From contig BBXU01001959.1 of assembly GCA_001598975.1 (NCBI GenBank), positions 1 through 27,480 of the forward strand: a stretch of DNA of 27,480 nt, read 5' to 3'. How positions within the stretch are numbered: position 1 is the stretch's first letter; every line of letters starts with the position of its first letter. The notes beneath the pieces are model-generated. The model did not search any database, had not been told where the DNA came from, and worked only from the letters and a program-made list of their open reading frames with translations. Positions 1 through 10,700 of the stretch are shown here, piece after piece. This DNA is from Parachlorella kessleri. Its lineage: Eukaryota; Chlorophyta; Trebouxiophyceae; Chlorellales; Chlorellaceae. The position numbers and the translations under genes were made by a program.

Positions 1-165
1 CCCCCCCCTTCGAGCGCCACCCCTGGCAGTCACCCCTCTGCAGACATCAGCATGAACTCTGCTTACATGCATGGACTGGATAACTTCCATTAACACCCCC
101 TCCCGCCCCCCTCTCTCCTCCTTGTCTGTGTGACGCCACAATCTCCTTACCGGCTCCAATCTGCA

Positions 166-743
166 GGCATCGGCGAGAACTCCGCCATCATGCGTGAGCT
201 CATGACCCGCGAGCTGGAGTGGGCAGGGCTGAAGATCGATGCCGACAAGAACAAAGCAGCAGTGCAGGTGGAGGCGGACATCGCCACACCCGACTCCAAG
301 GTCAAGGTGAGTCACTGGGTGTGTCAGATGTGTCAGAGCCTGGGTACGCTGTGGTGCTATTGATGGGCCGCATGGCGGCAGAGCAGGCACACTGTCATCA
401 GTCACCAGTCTGGGTCTGTCGTGCCGGGGGAATCACGCGTGCACCCTGGGTTAACTACCTTTGCACAGAAGGCGAGAGAGTTCCCTGGGGCCATTGGTGC
501 ATCCCCTTGCCTTCCATGGCGCCTGACCTGGCGCTGCCGCTAACATACCCCCTGCTCCAGCCTCCCTCCCTCCATGGTCCGCATTGGTGTGGCATACATC
601 GCCCTGATGCCCCTGCCCTGCCCTGCCCTGCCCTGCCTTGCCTGCTGCAGTGCCTGGTGATCCCCACCGACGAGGAGCTGTCCATCGCCCAGCAGACCCT
701 GGAAGTAGTGCGGGCCGCGGGCAAGGGCGCTGCCAGGGTCTGA
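166..743 (+). CDS. ACK: Acetate kinase, C-terminal part (two last exons)
   Basis: Acetate kinase makes acetyl phosphate from acetate and ATP, reversibly; in green algae it works with phosphotransacetylase in fermentation and acetate use. Two exons are in the window: 166-306 (47 codons, opening with GIGENSAIMREL) and 651-743 (30 codons plus TGA, with CLVIPTDEELSIA). GIGEN is the family's nucleotide-site motif, and the Glu of the (N/D)EE motif binds magnesium in characterised enzymes. The pair matches the last ~78 residues of bacterial AckA (about 400 residues); the rest lies left of the window. The junction is phase 0 with donor gtgagt and acceptor ctgctgcag. The final intron holds a CCCTG repeat. 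Bases 1-165 are probably the preceding intron, ending ctgcag at 165. Organelle targeting cannot be judged without the N-terminus. Confidence 0.93.
611..650 (+). repeat. CCCTG pentanucleotide repeat at an intron end
   Basis: Five perfect CCCTG units at 611-635 run into ccttgcctgctgcag, the 3' splice site of the last acetate kinase intron. The repeat effectively supplies the pyrimidine-rich tract. Its length probably varies between strains, as short pentamer arrays do. Confidence 0.85.
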
Positions 744-1937
744 AGCGGCTATCAGCTACCAGCAATCTTTGCCATATCCCGGCAGCCTTAAGCCGCTTTG
801 GGCAGGGGACACCCGGTGCAGGGCAACCAAAGGGTTTGGAGCCTGCCAGGGTTCTCAAGCGGCCATTGGGTTGATTGGAGATCCTGGATATCTTGGGTCT
901 GTGTAGGCGCCAGGGTAAGCTTGAGCTTGGGCGCAGTGAGGGAGTGTGGTGGCTGGGGACTGCGGCATCGGTAGATATCCTGGGGTGGGTTTCTGCTGAG
1001 TTGTGCTGACGGGTGGGTGGAAAGACCAGGGTGGTGGTGTGCCAGGCATCCACACCGCAGTGTGGATCATTGGGGCTGGCTGGCACTTGACTACTCTCTG
1101 AGGCCTCTCTCCAGTTTTCGTGTCTTGCGCCTGCTTTTGAAGTTACCTACCTTCTTTGTTCTGTGCTTTGCTGGCCATGGCTATACTCCAGAAACGGGGC
1201 CCCAAGGCTGACAGGAACATTTCATGGTGTTGGTTCGGGAGTTGCTGCTGTGGTTCAGGGATCTGGCTTGCGGCCGGTCCGTGCCTGGGCTTGGGTGGTT
1301 TACCCCTAGGGTGACGCATGTGAGGTGAGGCAGAGCTTTGAGAAAGCAGGTTCTTTTATTGGAACACAACCCCTTTCCCGCGTGCGTATTATTATGTAGG
1401 CAACGCTAGCTTGCCCCCTATGTTCATACATATACATACTATGTTTCGATGTAAGATCTTTTCTGGTGGTGGGGCAAGTGGGTGAGCTTGTGTGCTGCCC
1501 TGAGCCTACTGGCTTGGCAGCAAAGCCTAAAAAGCAAATTTACCGACAAATATGTCATATGCTGCCCGGTTTCAGTGGTCGACAGGGAAGCATTGGCTAG
1601 TAAAAACAGCGGTACTACGTGCATGCACAAGCTGGACTTAAACCTCAACTAGACCCGTCACCTCACCTCTCCTCTGTGCGCATTCCTTGCCACCATCATG
1701 TTTACCACTGACATGGCGGTCCCTGGACATGGTTCACCGCTGACATGGAACACTCGTTGGATATACCTTGGGGCGGACCAGACCTAGCACTGGCAAAGCC
1801 ACCACTGCTGCCGCACTGCAATGTGTCGCAGGCAGCATCCCACCCCTGCTTGGAAGTGATCCTGGGCTAGTTTCCCTGTGGGATGAGGTCCACCAAGAGA
1901 TCAGATCACTAATGGCATCTGCAAGCAAGCCTTCCAC
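744..1937. other. Convergent 3' region between acetate kinase and gene A
   Basis: About 1.2 kb lies between the two convergent stop codons. A TGTAA at 1450-1454 would end the acetate kinase transcript, giving a 3' UTR of about 700 bases. No TTACA (TGTAA on the minus strand) was seen between 1455 and 1937 for gene A. Open frames here, such as the 211-codon minus-strand frame at 451-1086, overlap real coding sequence or show no recognisable motif. No gene is called. Confidence 0.6.
1450..1454 (+). terminator. TGTAA poly(A) signal, acetate kinase
   Basis: TGTAA is the usual polyadenylation signal of green algae. This is the first one seen after the acetate kinase stop at 743. Cleavage would be expected some 10-20 bases downstream. 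The long 3' UTR it implies is plausible for a chlorophyte but is not proven. Confidence 0.45.
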
Positions 1938-4900
1938 TCAGTGACAGCCCCCTTGCATGTCCTGTACAGTGCCCACCACCCACTCTTGAATCGCCTCCGG
2001 CTGCCCCCTCCACCCAAGCAGCAACTCGTGATGTGCGGCACGGGTTGAGTCATCCATTCGGCTGATGAAGAGCCGCAAGAAGGCTCGGCCATCACCACCT
2101 GTACGGGGGAGGGTTCATACCACATCACCTGGGAGCATGGGTGGCAAGTGTCAACCCCCTGGGAGAGAGAATGGCCAGTCGATACTCCCTAAGCGCAGAT
2201 GCAAAACATGACTTGTTTGCTGAAGGCACTACTCCTTCTATCGCCCACCAAGCTTTATATACCTCACCAAAGTGTTAAGCGCATAGCCATTGCAAAGGAA
2301 CACGGTGCATGTGGATTTAAGAGCCGGCGGCAAGGCAATCACCTCGCTTCCTTGTACCAGCAGGGAAACAGCATAGAGAGTGAGCACGAGGCACATGAAG
2401 AGCAGCACCTGCAACTCCACAAGCTTCCACCAGTGGCCTCAGATCCCTCAGCATCTGCACAAGTCCTGGTCCGTTTGCCGGAGCTGGAAGTCCAGCCGCC
2501 CCTGCTGTGGGGGCTGCTGCTGCAGCCGATGCCATTAAACCCACTGCCGGGCCTGCAGGCCGGGCTGTTGCAGGCTTGAATTCAGCCGCCAATGGTGGCG
2601 ACGCTGCTGCACACGCCGGTGGTTGCGGCGGTGATGCTGCTGCAGCTCCGGGGACCGCTGATGCTGCCACTGCTGCTTGTGCCTCAAGTGCCCAGCTGGT
2701 CATGCCCGGCACTGCTGGCGCAGGTCGTGCTGTGGCTACAAATTGTGGGGAAAGCAGAGGGGATGCTGCCGCCGCCTTGGCCAAGTTCGGGAATGGGTCT
2801 GCCGCTGTTCCTGCCGCAGGCGGCGTCACAGGAGGCGGCAACATGCCTTGGTCACCATCCGGAGTGTGGGGGGCTGCTGGCCTGCCCAGAGCTGCAAGCA
2901 CAGCTGGGGGTGTGGCCATTCTAGTGCCTGCAGAGGCGGCAGCGGCAGCGCCCATGAGGTTTGCGCTGCCCAGCTTTGGCGCTCTGACACGCTGCCGCTT
3001 GTCCTGCCCCTGCTGCCCCTGCTGTGGCTCCGCTGGCTCCACCTGTCGCCAGCCACCTACAACAGCCTGCCCTGGCCATGCCTCCCTGCATGGCGCTGGT
3101 GGCACTTGTATTGGAGGGCCCTGCCTGCTTGGGCTCACAGGTCCCAGGGAGGCAACGCCACCGCGGGGGCTCTTGCCGCCCCACCCTGCTGCAAGCTCCC
3201 CGCCGGCTCCTGCCTCCCTGGCGTGCTGTGCTTGCTGAGACATCTCTTCAAGGAGGCCCAATGTGGTGAGTGGCCTCGCTCGCTTCCTGGTGCTTGTTAT
3301 GCCCATGGGCCGGGTCTTCAGAGCACTGCCTGCTGCACAGCGCTGCCCAGACCCCTCCTCTCTGTCCTGCTGTGCCTGCTCTGTCGGCGTTAGCCTTCCT
3401 GCTGCAAACCCCTGCCCAGACCTTTGCAACCTGCCCTGCTGTGCCTGCTCTGCCGGCGGTGCCCCTGATGCTCCTGCGCCGCCTTGCTGTGCTACTGCTG
3501 CTGGTCCCCGCCCTTGGTTGCCTGCTCCATGCTCAGGCGGGCTGAAGGAGAGCGCGATGGTTGCCGGGACCCGCTCTCCTTCCACCCTTGCCAGGGTGAC
3601 GGTGGACCCTGACTCCAGTCCAATGGCCTCCACCACCTTGTTCCAACCATTCTGCGGAAGGTTACAACACGGCGCAAGGTACTGCCATAAAGTCATGTAG
3701 AAGATGAGGAGCTCAGCATGAAATCTAGGAAATCATGACCTGCAAAGTCAGTGCGGATGAACACAAAATATGTAGCCAACAGCCCTGGCGTACTACGCAG
3801 CATGCCAGCAGTTGGCAACACTGCCGATGTGTAGGCCTCTGAGGGAGACTGGCTCTTCTGTCCTGTCCTGTGCTCGCATTCCAGCAAGTAGGCGTATGGC
3901 TGGACGGCTGGACGCAGGGTTACAACGTTGTTGCTTGGCACCATGTGAACCTTCAGGCATCTGTAGGCGCTGAATGTGTGTACCTGGAATGCCACGTAGC
4001 CTTCCCTGGGCCCAGTGCGCGCAGTCACCTCGAAGTGCTGCTGCACGTGAGCCAAGGTGACGGCACATGGCAAGCAGGGAGCACCCAGGGCAGCGGCCAC
4101 CCAGCCTGCAGCACGCGTGGGGCAGGCGTTGAAGTGCTGTTCAAGAGCATGGGGCAGGCGGTTCAAAGCCATCAAAGTTCTGAGGCAGGCACTTCAGGGC
4201 CTTCAAGATGCGAACAAGCCAGGGGTAGCATAAACCCATCTCAACTCATTGTCAAGGCAGCTATCTGTGACTAGATTCTTGTTGCAGGGCTCTGCTGTGA
4301 GTACCCAATATCCCAGCCAGGAGGACATGCATCTGTGGATGCGTCAAGGGATATGCTCTACACCACCTTCCGGGCTCTATCAGGATGCAGCAGTGCAGTT
4401 TAGGGCAGTGCTGCAGCACACTTGGCATGCACAGTTTGCCGTACAGTTCATGGCACTGCTGCAGCTCACTTGGCATGCGCAGCCGATCGTGCACGGACTG
4501 CTGGTACAGGCGCCGGAAGACCCCAGGTGCCACCTCCTTCCAGCATTTAGGCGCGCTTGGGGCCCTGGCAGGGCCGTACTCCGCCTCGCAGCGTCCTCCA
4601 GCTGCTTGCTGCATAAGCTGCCCTCTCCCCTGCTGGCGTGATGCTGGAGTGCCCTGCATGAGAAAGGTAAAAGCACTCCTCCTGTAGGGACGCCCCTCCA
4701 TGGGGGTTGAATCACTCCTCCTGTAGGGGTGCTGCGGTGGTAAACCAGTGCCAGTGAGGGCAGAAGCAGTTAAAAACCAGTGGGCCCTGGGCAGGATGGT
4801 TGTGGATCAGGTTGATCAGGCCCCGGCAGCATGCAGGACACAGTCAGGGGCTGTAGGGACTAAACATAGTCTGCAAAAGATGAAGACATTAGTAGCAGCT

Positions 4901-7220
4901 CCCACACCATTCCTGCTCCTCCCGCTGCCAGACGCTCACCACAGGGTGCTCAGAAATCTCCTCCGCCTCTTCATCCTCGCTGCTGTCAGAGAACCCCAGG
5001 CTACTGCTGACAGTGATGGTGGGGACTCCTGAATATACCGCGCTTGTGGGCTGCTGCCGACGGAACCACAGAGTTTGGCCCGCTTGTAGTCCCAGGGATT
5101 GAGCAACAGCCTTCATCCCGGACTGCACACAGACGCACAGATAACAATTGCTCAGCCACGGATTAGACTTATGAAAGGATTTCGAGAGAAACGCTCATAT
5201 CAAAAGACAGGGAATCGTGATGCCACCTTGCTGTCCTCCGCCCAGCTTACACATATCTGCACGATCGGCTTGTCTGACAGCCTTCTGGCTGCCAGCTGCC
5301 ACCTCTTGCCGGTGTGGCGGTGGAGGAGCGCAATCTCTCCCCCGTTGTGACTCAGACCAAAGAAGCCCAGCGTGTTGCCTGCATGCGGCATAGCACAGAG
5401 GAAATGTCCCGTCGCAGGCAATGACTAAGCAGCTCTTGTGAACCGAAGTTCTGCTTCTCAAGCCACAGATGTTATCGAGCAACAACCCCGTACATGGGGC
5501 CAGAAGTCAGAAGTTAGCCCTACAATTACAAACACTGTCACGAAATGAAATCCAAGCACCCAACGGCAGGTCACACATGGTTGAAGCCACACTTATGCTC
5601 CCACAGCCCAGCGCTCCCCATTTGGGTGGAGTTATGCATGCGCATGCTGTGCTGTCTAGCAGCCAAGGCAGCATACCAAATACACCGAAGCACAGCGTGC
5701 TGAGTGACCACTGGAGGGTCAGGCCTGCAACACGATACCGATTCACGCAACACAACTTGCGCACATACAGGGTAATAAAGACACCTGGGATGTTCATGCC
5801 CACCTGGAATGGTCATGCGGCCTTTGCACAAAACATCATCAGTCACCTCCCGGCCCAGCACGTTAGCCCCATGGGCCTTCCAGTAGCGCGTGCCCTTAAT
5901 GCCAGTTTCATGTTCCTGCAATCCACTATGGAGGCAGACATTGCACCGTCGGTGAGGTTAGTAGCTTTAGTAGCGGCATATGCGGATCCCTACCAAAGTC
6001 TTTTTCGTACTCTTACGGCATGGGCTCCCGAAAACTGCTGTTTGTGGAAAGTCATCTAACGGTCTGATGCTTATGCACGCCCCTCCACAACGGCTGGTGG
6101 GTTCTGTGAGCAAACGTCCGGCTACTTCTTCACTCACCATGCTGCTACTAGACGGCTCAGCTTCTGAGGCCCCACGGCTCGAAGTGTTCCCTCCACTTGT
6201 CCCAGTGGAGGGCTGCTCACTTCTGTCCACTGATGCTCCCTCCCGACTGGCACCCTGCACATCCCAACACTACCATGTTTGCGCGTTCCCATGATGGTTC
6301 TGAGAAGGGACAAACTGTCACCTAGGACTTGACCGCGCCAACTGCAAGATACAAGGCAGGGCACTCTGGCATGAAGGTGCATGCAGCCTTGTCAGCAAGG
6401 TCATTTCTTGTGCATCCCTGGCACTGTGACTAAGACTCAAGTGCCCTTGTCCCAAGGAAAGACCACGGACCAGGATGCTGACCTTCTCAGGGCCTTCATG
6501 ATTAGGATTTGGATCATCCAATCCAGCGTTGTCGCTACATACGAAAGAGTCGAGGATCTCTTGCCATGACCGCGTCTTTAGCTCTCTGAGCACTTCTTCA
6601 GGCCAGTCCTTTTCATCTATGGCCTCATTCAACTCCAAGCCCTGCAGCCGCCCATGACGCAACATGTGAGATATGCACAATTCTGTTAAAGGGAGTGTAA
6701 GTGACAACAGGGCGACTGGAGGTTCCTGCGACTGGGTTCGGGCCCTCAGGCAAGGGCGCTTAAAGCTCAATCCACCTTGAGTTCCGAGTTGTCAAGAGTG
6801 AGATGTCAAATTTGACCCCTTGGGCTGTGCCTGAGAGCACCCTTTGCAGTTTATTACAAGATGCAAGGGAGGTGGGCAACCCTTACCCAGCCGCACGAGG
6901 CCCTCTCCTTGCATGGCAAGCTGCTAGCCGGCTGTGCCTGCTTGAAGAGGCATGCAGACACTCCACACAGTGACTCTAGCACCACCAGCGTTGCTGACGG
7001 ACTTTGCTCGGAGTCGATCAGAGTCATCATCACACATACCGGACTTCACCTGCAGAGGTAGACTCGCCTCCAGGGCTGCTTTGATGGTACCCAAGTCAGC
7101 AACCTGACTTGCGATGCCCGGATCATGGAAGAATCCAAGGTGCATCTCCTCGCCATTCCTTGAGCAGAATGCCTCGAAGCCGACAGAAGTGGCTCGCACG
7201 CCTGTGAGATTGCCGTCCAT
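1938..7220 (-). CDS. Gene A: AP2-B3-B3 putative transcription factor (RAV-like)
   Basis: Ten minus-strand exons: 7220-7050, 6641-6483, 6254-6138, 5915-5804, 5378-5251, 5122-4940, 4653-4470, 4105-3984, 3651-2409, 2098-1938 (TGA). They sum to 860 codons with every junction in phase. Residues 1-57 resemble AP2 (GVRATSVGFEAF, then HLGFFHDPGIAS and AD). Residues ~168-251 form a B3 domain: REVTDDVLCKGRMTIPG, GGEIALLHRHTGKRWQL, GLQAGQTLWFRR. Residues ~333-414 form a second B3: FRRLYQQSVHDRLRMP, HFEVTA, GWNKVVEAIGLESGSTVTL. Residues ~420-790 are Ala/Pro/Gln-rich with a basic STRKRARP patch. The C-terminus is helical (RAFLRLFISRMDDSTRAA). AP2 plus B3 is the plant RAV arrangement; a second B3 is not usual. 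A nuclear DNA-binding role is inference. The ATG at 7220 aligns with gene B; an upstream exon is possible. Intron 4 (5379-5803, 425 bases) and intron 9 (2099-2408) hold nothing recognised. Confidence 0.82.
4393..4488. repeat. 48-bp tandem duplication spanning a 5' splice site
   Basis: Units 4393-4440 and 4441-4488 match at about 37 of 48 positions. On the minus strand each contains GCATGCCAA followed by GTG: the authentic exon 7 donor of gene A (exon ends 4470) and a copy 48 bases further into the intron. The offset is a multiple of three and the frame between them is open, so the second donor would add 16 residues. Gene B has no such copy at the matching place. Confidence 0.85.
4674..4727. 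repeat. Short direct repeat in gene A intron 6
   Basis: The 16-base word cactcctcctgtaggg occurs twice, near 4674 and 4711, separated by about 20 bases, upstream (in gene sense) of the exon 7 acceptor. No function is evident. Confidence 0.6.
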
Positions 7221-7752
7221 CACTCTCTTCAGGCTGCTGAATCACGGATGGGATACATGCGGCTTGCAACCGTGCTGCAGGGAGTACCGCAGAGCTTGCC
7301 CCGGTGGCATGCTGCGCGTGGGATGTTGATCACCAGGGCGCAAGGATGCATGGGAAATGTCGAAAGGAGCACCTCCCTGACATGCCCCACTCCACCACAA
7401 ATAGTGTCATGCCGTTTCTGCCTCTTCACAGAACACTGATCTCGGGATGGGTCAGGACATCCGTTTCTGACCGTGCACTAGGTTGCAGCTGCTATCCACC
7501 CAGACCTCCGCCAGTGGCAACTTGTTCGGCGGGGCAACCTCATCGTGCATTGCATGCTGGTACCGTGAGTGACAGTGCCACGCAAACTAACCGGCTAACA
7601 AACCATGCAACAGCCAACCATGCAAAAAACAGTACCTCATCCAGTTCCAGACCCAGACTCCTCACATAGCTACCACTGCGATGGGAGCCACGGAAAACAT
7701 ACAACCTCGTAAAAGCCGACCTTAGTATCGCAACGCCATGGTCAGAGTCACG
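7221..7752. promoter_or_regulatory. Spacer between gene B end and gene A start
   Basis: This 532-base stretch carries the 3' flank of gene B and the presumed 5' UTR and promoter of gene A. No TATA box was picked out. Two CATGCA hexamers (7604-7609 and 7619-7624) sit in a direct repeat, aaccatgcaa, with 15-base spacing. CATGCA is the RY core bound by ABI3/LEC2-type B3 domains, though this word is common across the window. Open frames here (for example minus 7429-7229) do not join exon 1 of gene A in frame. Confidence 0.4.
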
Positions 7753-10700
7753 TCATTGCCTGCCGGCTTGCATGTCCTGCACGGTGTCCACAACCCACTC
7801 CTGTATCACAGCTGCATGCCCCATGCCAACTAGCATCTCATAGTTGGCGGCACGGGTGGAGTCATCCATCTTGTTAATGAATAGCCGCAGGAAGGCACGG
7901 CATGCAGCAGCTGCACGCAGGAGACAGTCACAAACAACCTTGGCAGCTGGGTGGGGGTCACTTGCGGTGCAGTCATGACACCCTAACCGGTCCATGCTGC
8001 TAAGCTTAAAGGTTGGATCTGTCAATTATCACCTCCCCTCCGTGACGCAGGTACCCTCCCAAACCTATACCAACACATCCAGGGGCCACGCAGTGGGCGC
8101 CACAGACTCCAGGCAAGCATTGACTGCCACCTAGAGGCTGCACTTGATCCGACCAGCACTCGTCCTCTCACTGCCGTCCATGTGGAATGCATGAAGGCAC
8201 CTGGTGCTCCGCAGCCTTCCACCAGCGGCTTCAGCGCCCCCAGCATCTGGTGCAGGGTACTGACGTGCCCTGCTTGAGCAGGCCCCGCCCCAGCTGCTGC
8301 TGGCGCTGCTGCTGGCGATCCTAGCACTGCCGCCGTGGCGACTGCTTGGGCTGTGGCATGTGCTGCCAGACCTCCTGGGGATGCTGATGCTAAGCCTGGC
8401 TGCTGTGCGGGTGTTGCCAGGCCTGCTGTCCATGCTGGGGCCACATCTCCAGCTGGGCCATGCCGCTCTCCTGGGCGGCCTACAAGTTGCAGAGCGGCAG
8501 GGCCTGCCTGGGCGCCTCCTAGCGCAGCAGCATTGCTGGGCGGTGCGGCAGTGCCAACAGAGTCCGCGCTGCCTAGCCTCGCCGCCTCAAATGCCTGCCG
8601 CATGTGCTGCTGCACCTGCTGCCTCTGCTGCGGCGATGGCTGATGCCCTGCCTGCTCCTTGGGTGTGCGACCCCGCTTCTTGGGGCTGGCACCAGTGCGA
8701 GGGCTCTTGGCCACCCAGCCAGCTGCCAGCGCGAGTCGCGGGTCTCTCCCGCTGCCATGCTGCGCCTGCTGTGCTTTGGATGGTATGCCCCGCTTCATGG
8801 AACAAGCTGCTGTGGGAGAGGTCGGCATGGCTCCGCCTGCTGCGCCCGCTGGGCCTGAACCTTCATTCACTCCATGCTGCACAGCAACAGCTGCCCTATC
8901 AGAACCGCAGCCCCCCGGCCCCCATGTGCTGAAAGAGATGGCGACGGTTGCGGCTGCTCCTCCTCTTGCTGCCCCTGCGTCTGCTGCCTCTGTGTTGGCA
9001 TCTCTGGCTAGGGTGATGATGGAACCTGTCTTAAGACCTATTGCCTGTGTCAGCGCTTTCCAACCTCCCTGCAACGCCACAATTGGTGGCGTCTCGTCAA
9101 GGGAGGGAAGGCCTCACTGGACCACGAGGGTTTCCCAGGAGTGCAGTGTGTTGAAGCGCAGTGTGACTATGATGGCCAATTCAGCTGGAGAACACAGTAG
9201 CAGAACAGGTTGACTGTGACCTCCCCTAACGCTCAAAATATGCCCAACTTAACACAGTCTCCATGCCTGAAGGGGCCCTGCCTCATCCAGCGTGTGATCA
9301 TGGCAGGGGACATAATAGCTTCACACACACTCAAAACACTAAAAGACCCGCCTGATGCTCTTACTTCGAATGCCACGAGGCCGTCTCTGCAGAGGGCTTT
9401 CACTGGGAAGCTTTGCCTCCCGTGCGTGATGGTGAGAGCACAGGGGAAGCTGGCTATACCGAGTTCAGCCGCCACCCAACCTGTAGCCCACTCAGCAGGA
9501 AAGCAGAGCTTCAGAATAGTTGACATAAATACACAAGTAGGAGATGAGCCACATGTCAGCCTTACGTGCTGAAGAGAGACAGCAGCAAGATTTTCCCAGA
9601 TCAGCAGCAATGCAGCCATGCGTGGGAAGCTGCAAGCCTATCACGACTGTCCTGCATCTCTGCAAATCGAGTCAACCCCAGGTACATCCACACACTGAAC
9701 TGGTTCTGCGCGCTCATTCTTGTTTACTGCCTTGGCGGTTGTTCGCGTCTTCCCTATGTTGGGCTTGCTGATTGACACAGCTGGGGCCCGCCACACTGCT
9801 GTTTACCTCTTGCTGTCACATACATCCCATCTCGACTACATTACCCTACATTGCCTTTATCCCTCCTCTGCCACCGCAAGCTGAGCTTTCACAGCCCTGC
9901 TGACGTTTGCAACCTACACTGCAACACAAGTGCCAGGGAATCTTTCAGCAGCCCCCCACCTGGCATGCGCAGTCTGCTGTGAACGGTTTGCTTGTACAAG
10001 CGACTCAAGACCCCAGGCTCCATTCGTCGCCACCGTTTGGGCACTAGGCCACGGCCGTCTTTTTGGTCGTCGCCGCTGCTGTCTCCCTCCTCCTCCCGTC
10101 CTGCCGGCCTCCCTGGCTGTCCCTGCTGCCGCAGTTGCTGCTGTGCCTGCTGGGGCTGCTGCTGCGGTGGCGGTGGGAGCGCCACTGGGCTTGCCGGCTG
10201 CAGCAGTGGCAGCGTCCCAGCACTGACCCTTACTTGCAAGCGGTGCGCACAGACACAGATACTACAAGCATGTATCCCCTCCAGCTGTACCATGCGTGTC
10301 AGCAGTCCTGACTTGTAGACAGGAGACACCTGCGCCTGTTTAAGTTTTACAGCAAGTGCACACACCTCGCACAGATTGGGCCTTGTCTCCGACTGTGCCA
10401 ATTCAGCAGCATGCCGTGCTAGCTCTCCAGGCTTGCCTTGGCTGCCAAGCACTCACCACTTTTGCCTCCAGACCAGACAATGTGCCGCTCAGATGGCCTG
10501 CCGCCTCGTCTTCTGCGCCACTGCCAGCAGGATTGACCTCGCCACTGACTGTGACAGTCGGGATCTGGGAAACGCTTTCATTGCCCGTCAGGACGCCGTC
10601 CTGCTGTCGGCTAAAGAGCAGGATGTCTCCCGCCTCCAGCCCCAAGGTTCTGGCGATGGAGCTCAGGCCCGACTGCAGGCATGGAGCATGGAAGGAAAAT

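Noticed and set aside
451..1086. 211-codon minus-strand frame over the acetate kinase end
   Set aside because: It overlaps the clearly conserved final acetate kinase exon and the CCCTG repeat, and it has no recognisable domain.
2507..3700. Long plus-strand open frames (2507-3238, 2677-3393, 3263-3700) as genes
   Set aside because: They are antisense to exon 9 of gene A, whose GC-rich low-complexity composition keeps other frames open. They show no motifs, while the minus frame is phase-linked to nine other exons and has a paralogue.
8335..9213. Plus-strand frames over gene B exon 9
   Set aside because: Same explanation: antisense shadows of an Ala/Pro-rich exon.
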